DNA from: an uncultured Bacillaceae bacterium
GTDB lineage: Bacteria; Bacillota; Bacilli; Caldalkalibacillales; Caldalkalibacillaceae
Reading direction: 5' to 3'
Length of the DNA: 25,083 nucleotides
Assembly (NCBI GenBank): GCA_937967685.1
Contig: CALBTX010000001.1
Span: 1-25,083, forward strand
Shown here: positions 20,647 to 25,083 of the stretch, piece by piece
Layout of the letters: the number at the start of each line of letters is the position of its first letter
Position numbering within the stretch: position 1 is the stretch's first letter
The notes under the pieces: model-generated
Database searches by the model: none
The model's input: only the letters and a program-made list of their open reading frames with translations
Told to the model about the DNA's origin: nothing
Position numbers and translations under genes: made by a program

Positions 20647-22131
20647 GTGGGAAAACCAACGGGCTTTATCGAATATGAACGAGAGACAGCGAAAGAGCGT
20701 CATCCGCGTGCGCGGATCGACGATTGGCACGAATATCAATATTCCTTGCCGGAAGTCAGCCTGAAAAGACAAGCGGCTCGCTGCATGGATTGCGGGACGC
20801 CCTATTGTCATATCGGCATCGAATTTAATGAGACCTCATTTGGTTGCCCGATTTACAATTTCATCCCCGAATGGAACGATCTTGTGTATCGGGGTCGCTG
20901 GAAAGACGCCTTCAAACGGCTTCAGCAAACGAACAACTTCCCCGAATTTACCGGTCGGGTCTGTCCGGCTCCTTGTGAAGGATCTTGCACCGTGGCGCTG
21001 AATGGGGATCCGGTCGCAATAAAAACAATTGAAAGAAGCATCGTCGACCAAGCCTTTCAAGCAGGGTGGATTGTGCCGGAACCACCACAAAAGAGGACTG
21101 GTAAACGAGTTGCCGTCGTCGGTTCGGGACCGGCCGGGTTAGCTGCCGCCGACCAACTGAATAAAGCCGGACATTGGGTGACGGTCTTTGAACGCAGTGA
21201 CCGCCCGGGCGGGCTGCTCACATACGGCATTCCCAATATGAAGTTAGAAAAGGCGCTTGTTTGGCGGCGGATCAATTTGCTCAAACGGGAAGGGGTCGTC
21301 TTTAAAGTGAAGACCGAGGTCGGTGTTGATATCGCCATGGAGGACTTGCGCAACACTTTTGATGCGGTGATCATTTGTACCGGCGCGACACAGCCGCGGG
21401 ATCTTCAGATTGAAGGGCGTGAATTGAACGGTATTCACTTTGCCATGGACTATTTGACGGCAAGTACGAAAAGCTGGTTGGATTCGAAGTTCACCGACGG
21501 CCAATATATTTCCGCCGAAAATAAAAATGTCGTTGTCATCGGAGGCGGAGACACCGGTGCCGACTGTGTGGCAACAGCACTGCGCCACCGTTGTAAAAGT
21601 GTGGTCCAATTCGGCAAACATCCTCGCCTTCCCGACGAGCGGACTGCCGATAACCCGTGGCCGGAACAGCCGAACGTTTTTACTCTCGATTACGCTTACG
21701 AAGAAGCCGCTGCACAGTTTGGCAAAGATCCTCGCCAATATGCCATTCTGACCAAAAAATGTGTTGGAGACACGGAGGGGAATGTCAAACAATTGCACAC
21801 CGTTCAAGTTGAAAAAGTGATCAATGCTGATGGGGAAACCGCCTTGCGCGAAATCCCCGGATCGGAAAAAATATGGCCGGCTGATCTCGTTTTGATTGCC
21901 ATTGGTTTTCAAGGAGCAGAAGAACGCATCATCTCCAGCTTGGGGATCGAACAAGATCACAAAGGCACCGTTAAGGCGGAATACGGTTCATACAGGACGA
22001 ACCTTGACGGTGTATTTGCCGCCGGAGATGTGCGTCGAGGTCAAAGCCTCGTCGTCTGGGCGATTAACGAAGGGCGCGGCGCAGCGCGTGAATGTGATCG
22101 TTATCTCATGGGAACGACGGTATTACCTTGA
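20647..22131 (+). CDS. gltB: Glutamate synthase (NADPH) small subunit
   Basis: Small subunit that oxidises NADPH and passes electrons through FAD and iron-sulfur clusters to GltA. From the GTG at 20647 it has 494 residues, close to the B. subtilis protein, beginning GKPTGFIEYERE. N-terminal cysteine groups (CMDCGTPYCHIG and CPAPCEGSC) bind the 4Fe-4S clusters. Two Rossmann motifs follow, GSGPAGLAAADQL for FAD and GGGDTGADCVATAL for NADPH, with the C-terminal DGVFAAGDVRRGQSLVVWAI. AAAGGGGGA lies six bases before the GTG. An upstream in-frame ATG at 20548, also with a purine-rich site, would add 33 residues not typical of the family. It is co-transcribed with gltA. Confidence 0.93.
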   Translation: MGKPTGFIEYERETAKERHPRARIDDWHEYQYSLPEVSLKRQAARCMDCGTPYCHIGIEFNETSFGCPIYNFIPEWNDLVYRGRWKDAFKRLQQTNNFPEFTGRVCPAPCEGSCTVALNGDPVAIKTIERSIVDQAFQAGWIVPEPPQKRTGKRVAVVGSGPAGLAAADQLNKAGHWVTVFERSDRPGGLLTYGIPNMKLEKALVWRRINLLKREGVVFKVKTEVGVDIAMEDLRNTFDAVIICTGATQPRDLQIEGRELNGIHFAMDYLTASTKSWLDSKFTDGQYISAENKNVVVIGGGDTGADCVATALRHRCKSVVQFGKHPRLPDERTADNPWPEQPNVFTLDYAYEEAAAQFGKDPRQYAILTKKCVGDTEGNVKQLHTVQVEKVINADGETALREIPGSEKIWPADLVLIAIGFQGAEERIISSLGIEQDHKGTVKAEYGSYRTNLDGVFAAGDVRRGQSLVVWAINEGRGAARECDRYLMGTTVLP

Positions 22132-22188
22132 GGTTTTCGTGTGAGCGCCGCTTTTATGTTTCGGAAGTTTGTCGGTGAAAAATGTCGA

Positions 22189-22216
22189 TTGTCAATGTGT
22201 ATTTTTGAGCTATGAT
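22189..22216 (+). promoter_or_regulatory. Sigma-A type promoter for pdxK
   Basis: TTGTCA, 16-base spacer, TATGAT, about 40 bases before the pdxK start. It implies pdxK has its own transcript rather than depending on gltAB. Confidence 0.6.
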
Positions 22217-22257
22217 GTATGATGTAAGTAGAAAAACTTTCCTTTGGGAGGATGAAG

Positions 22258-23067
22258 ATGCCAGATTATAAAGTTTTATCGATTGCCGGTTCCGACAGCA
22301 GCGGCGGAGCGGGCATTCAAGCCGATTTAAAAACGTTCCAGGAACGTGACGTTTACGGCATGACTGCCTTGACATGCATCGTCACGATGGACCCTGACAA
22401 CGACTGGTTTCACGAGGTATGGCCTATCGACATTGAGACAGTGAAGAAACAGTTGGATACGAGTGTCGTTGGCGTGGGCATTGACGCGCTCAAAACCGGG
22501 ATGCTCGGCTCACCGGCTATCATCGAATTGGTGGCTCAAGCGATCGAAAAGTACCACCTGAAAAATATCGTCATTGACCCGGTCATGGTCTGTAAAGGAG
22601 CGGACGAAAGCGAAGAATTGCAGCCGGAAAATACGCAAAGCATGCGGGAAATGCTTATCCCTAAAGCAACGCTTGTCACACCCAACTTGTTTGAAGCGGC
22701 GAAATTGAGTCAAATGGATCCAATCCGGTCATTAGATGAAATGAAGGAGGCCGCCGCCAAAATTTACGATCAAGGGGCGCGGTACGTGCTCGTCAAAGGC
22801 GGCAGTAAGCTGGGAGCCGTTGATATTTTGTACGACGGGAAAACGTATGAAGTGCTTGAGTCGGAAAAAATTGAGACCTCATACACGCACGGAGCCGGAT
22901 GCACATATTCCGCCGCGGTTGCGGCCGAGCTGGCCAAAGGACAGTCCATGATTGAGGCAGTTAAAATTGCCAAAGCATTCATTACGTCAGCCATCAAACA
23001 TTCGTCTAGACTGAACCGCTATGTCGGCATCGTGAATCGTTCTGCTTATCGAAAACATGGTGGATAA
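22258..23067 (+). CDS. pdxK: Pyridoxine/pyridoxal kinase (ThiD-like), PdxK
   Basis: An ATP-dependent kinase of the ribokinase fold, 269 residues, that salvages vitamin B6 to pyridoxal phosphate. It begins IAGSDSSGGAGIQADLKTF (residues 9-27), the ThiD/PdxK signature. VIDPVMVCKG holds Cys112, and the HGAGCTYSAA motif holds Cys215. This pair of cysteines is the hallmark of the Gram-positive dual-cysteine pyridoxal kinases, and the whole protein reads like B. subtilis PdxK rather than a hydroxymethylpyrimidine kinase. ATG 22252 overlaps the Shine-Dalgarno; ATG 22258, six bases after GGGAGG, is preferred. It has its own promoter. The last 12 bases are part of a tandem duplication (23055-23078). 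Confidence 0.88.
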   Translation: MPDYKVLSIAGSDSSGGAGIQADLKTFQERDVYGMTALTCIVTMDPDNDWFHEVWPIDIETVKKQLDTSVVGVGIDALKTGMLGSPAIIELVAQAIEKYHLKNIVIDPVMVCKGADESEELQPENTQSMREMLIPKATLVTPNLFEAAKLSQMDPIRSLDEMKEAAAKIYDQGARYVLVKGGSKLGAVDILYDGKTYEVLESEKIETSYTHGAGCTYSAAVAAELAKGQSMIEAVKIAKAFITSAIKHSSRLNRYVGIVNRSAYRKHGG

Positions 23068-23132
23068 CATGGTGGATAAGTCGAAAGCAAAAGCATATAT
23101 ATAAAAAGTCGAAACCAAAAGCATATATAAAG
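23055..23132. repeat. Two consecutive tandem duplications at the pdxK-glmS junction
   Basis: ACATGGTGGATA occurs twice (23055-23066 and 23067-23078), overlapping the pdxK stop codon. It is followed at once by two copies of a 26-28 bp unit starting AGTCGAAASCAAAAGCATAT (23079 and 23107). They make up most of the 114 bases between pdxK and glmS. Confidence 0.85.
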
Positions 23133-23181
23133 CGTGATCAAGCGCAGGAGCCCGTATAACCAGAAGGGAGACATAAAAACG

Positions 23182-25008
23182 GTGTGTGGGATCGTCGGAT
23201 ATATCGGAAACGCGCAAGCTCAGCAGGTGTTGATGGATGGGCTGAAGAAGTTGGAGTACCGCGGATATGATTCAGCGGGAATGGCTGTATATAATGGGGA
23301 ACGCATCCAAGTGAATAAAACAGAGGGGCGTTTGGCCGCATTGGCCGAAAAGCTGGAGAAGCGTCTTGCCGGCCGGATCGGTATCGGACATACGCGCTGG
23401 GCGACACACGGCCAGCCATCTGACCGGAATGCACACCCGCATGTGGACGATAGCGGGAAGATTGCTGTCGTCCATAACGGGATTATTGAGAACTATTTGC
23501 CTTTAAAAAAGGAGTTGTCTGCCAAAGGGCACACGTTTGTCTCCGATACGGATACAGAAGTCATCCCCCACTTGTTGGCGGATCTGTATGCAGGAGACAT
23601 GGTTAGCACCGTTCAACAGGCGGTGAAACGGCTGGAAGGGGCTTTCGCGCTGGCCATTTTAACGGAGTATGAACCTGATCGCCTCATCGCCGTGCGTCAG
23701 GACAGTCCCCTCGTCATTGGCCTGGGAGAAAGTGAGCATTATCTTGCTTCAGACATTCCGGCGCTGCTTTCTTACACGTCTAAAGTTCACGTGCTGGAAG
23801 ACGGCGAAATGGCCGTTCTCACAGAGAGAAGCGTGGATTTTTTGACGACGGGCGGCAGCCCGATTGAGTGTCAGATCCAGGAAGTGAAATGGGACGTCAC
23901 TCAGGCGGAACGGGGGGGATTCAATCATTTCATGCAAAAAGAAATCTACGAGCAGCCCCAGGCCTTGCGGGACACACTACGGGGCAGAATAGACGAGAAT
24001 GGCTACGTTGATATCCGAGCTGATCTGTCGTTAAGTAACCAACATCTGCGGAGCATTGACCGCATTCACATTGTGGCATGCGGAACAGCTTCGTATGCGG
24101 GAATCGTTGGGAAAGGGCTTTTGGAACAACTCGTGCGCCTACCTGTCGAGTGGGACATCGCTTCTGAGTACCGCTACAAATCTCCCATCATCACCGAGAA
24201 CACGCTGGTCATCGTCGTCAGCCAGTCCGGCGAAACCGCTGATACGTTGGCGGCCATGCGTGAAGCACAACGCCAAGGTGCCCGCGTCCTGGCCATCACG
24301 AACGTCGTCGGCAGTTCCATCGCTCGGGAAGCGGATGACGTCCTGTACACGTGGGCCGGGCCGGAGATCGCTGTCGCCTCGACCAAAGCGTATACCTCTC
24401 AATTGATCGCCTTCTATCTGATCGCCCTTTACCTTGCTCGGGTGCGCCAAACACTGTCAGAAGAAGAGCAGGTCGCTATGATCAACCAACTGCGGCAATT
24501 GCCGAATCATGCCGAAAAACTGCTTGCGCAAGCCGGCAAGATTCGAAAAATTGCTCGGAAGATTGTGAACCACGAGCATCTGTTTTATATGGGCCGAGGA
24601 CTTGACTATGCCGTCAGCTTGGAAGGTTCGTTGAAACTAAAAGAAATCTCTTATATCCATTCCGAGGCCTATGCTGCCGGAGAACTGAAACATGGGACCC
24701 TTGCTCTGATAGAAGAGGGGACCCCTGTGATCGCTCTGGCCACCCAAAAAGCGTTATTCGAAAAAACGTTGAGTAACATCAAAGAAGTGAAAGCGCGCGG
24801 CGCCTACGTCATCGGCTTGCGTATGGGGAAAAATGACGAATTCGATGCATCCGTGGATGACATATTGGAAATTCCCAATGTACATCCGCTTTTGACCCCT
24901 CCGCTTGCCGTTATTACACTGCAGCTCCTTGCTTACTACACCGCTGTCCTGCGCGGAAATGATGTCGATAAACCTAGGAATCTGGCAAAAAGTGTGACTG
25001 TGGAGTAA
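23182..25008 (+). CDS. glmS: Glutamine-fructose-6-phosphate aminotransferase (isomerizing), GlmS
   Basis: Makes glucosamine-6-phosphate from fructose-6-phosphate and glutamine, the first step to UDP-GlcNAc for the cell wall. The 608-residue product is full length. The start is GTG 23182, which places the catalytic cysteine at position 2 (then GIVGYIG), as the class II glutaminase requires after Met removal; an upstream in-frame ATG at 23134 would add 16 residues in front of it. HTRWATHG is at residues 70-77. The two sugar-isomerase domains show CGTASYAG, VSQSGETADT and SLKLKEISYIH, and the C-terminus ends DKPRNLAKSVTVE. GGGAG lies 11 bases before the GTG, slightly far. No glmS ribozyme is visible in the short upstream gap. 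Confidence 0.95.
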   Translation: MCGIVGYIGNAQAQQVLMDGLKKLEYRGYDSAGMAVYNGERIQVNKTEGRLAALAEKLEKRLAGRIGIGHTRWATHGQPSDRNAHPHVDDSGKIAVVHNGIIENYLPLKKELSAKGHTFVSDTDTEVIPHLLADLYAGDMVSTVQQAVKRLEGAFALAILTEYEPDRLIAVRQDSPLVIGLGESEHYLASDIPALLSYTSKVHVLEDGEMAVLTERSVDFLTTGGSPIECQIQEVKWDVTQAERGGFNHFMQKEIYEQPQALRDTLRGRIDENGYVDIRADLSLSNQHLRSIDRIHIVACGTASYAGIVGKGLLEQLVRLPVEWDIASEYRYKSPIITENTLVIVVSQSGETADTLAAMREAQRQGARVLAITNVVGSSIAREADDVLYTWAGPEIAVASTKAYTSQLIAFYLIALYLARVRQTLSEEEQVAMINQLRQLPNHAEKLLAQAGKIRKIARKIVNHEHLFYMGRGLDYAVSLEGSLKLKEISYIHSEAYAAGELKHGTLALIEEGTPVIALATQKALFEKTLSNIKEVKARGAYVIGLRMGKNDEFDASVDDILEIPNVHPLLTPPLAVITLQLLAYYTAVLRGNDVDKPRNLAKSVTVE

Positions 25009-25022
25009 AGGATAAGGGGGCC

Positions 25023-25083
25023 ATGAGTACACAAAGTTTTGATGGTTATACTCCTTTCTCCAAATTGCGTTCAATGTCGATGC
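25023..25083 (+). CDS. Start of an unidentified gene, cut by the window end
   Basis: An ATG 14 bases after the glmS stop opens a frame that stays open to the window edge (MSTQSFDGYTPFSKLRSMSM). Purine-rich AAAGGA and AAGGGGG lie upstream, though the second is too close. Twenty residues are too few to recognise a family. Confidence 0.35.
   Translation, partial: MSTQSFDGYTPFSKLRSMSM

Noticed and set aside
23068..23181. glmS ribozyme
   Set aside because: The gap is shorter than the ribozyme and mostly tandem repeats; only a short AAGCGC string resembles its 5' end.

Overview
The window looks like chromosomal DNA from a Bacillota (Bacillales) bacterium. Strong AGGAGG-type ribosome binding sites, sigma-A style promoters, frequent GTG/TTG starts, CcpA-type cre sequences and gltC/gltA/gltB, pdxK and glmS genes that read like the Bacillus subtilis proteins all point that way. 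The acidic linker of the DctP lipoprotein hints at a salt- or alkali-tolerant member, but I cannot name a genus.

Positions 1-14,923 form an accessory catabolic region for organic acids handled as CoA thioesters. From left to right: tctA and tctB on the minus strand (tripartite tricarboxylate transporter membrane subunits, with no TctC binding protein); a divergent FCD-type GntR regulator followed by a CaiB-type CoA-transferase, a crotonase-fold enzyme, a gamma-carbonic-anhydrase-like protein and a second CaiB-type CoA-transferase, ending at a clear terminator; a metallo-beta-lactamase-fold hydrolase and a zinc-free MDR oxidoreductase on the minus strand; a TRAP transporter (dctP, dctQ, dctM) with a long leader; and a second FCD GntR regulator overlapping a second crotonase gene. 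Three of the control regions carry the same TGTCGACA palindrome, and two carry good cre matches. I read this as one regulon: carboxylate uptake by two routes, CoA transfer, and then crotonase chemistry. The first crotonase has lost the second hydratase glutamate and carries a TP-x-x-LG-x-x-YNL segment like methylmalonyl-CoA decarboxylase, so decarboxylation of a dicarboxylyl-CoA is a specific hypothesis. The substrate is not known.

Positions 14,948-22,131 are nitrogen assimilation: gltC (LysR regulator, minus strand) diverges from gltA and gltB, the large and small subunits of NADPH-glutamate synthase, with a perfect inverted repeat between them as the candidate GltC site. Positions 22,258-25,008 hold pdxK (pyridoxine kinase) and glmS (glucosamine-6-phosphate synthase); no glmS ribozyme fits in the 114-base gap in front of glmS. 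A further gene probably starts at 25,023 and runs off the end.

Nearly every intergenic gap contains short perfect or near-perfect tandem duplications (12-28 bp units), an unusual and consistent feature of this window.
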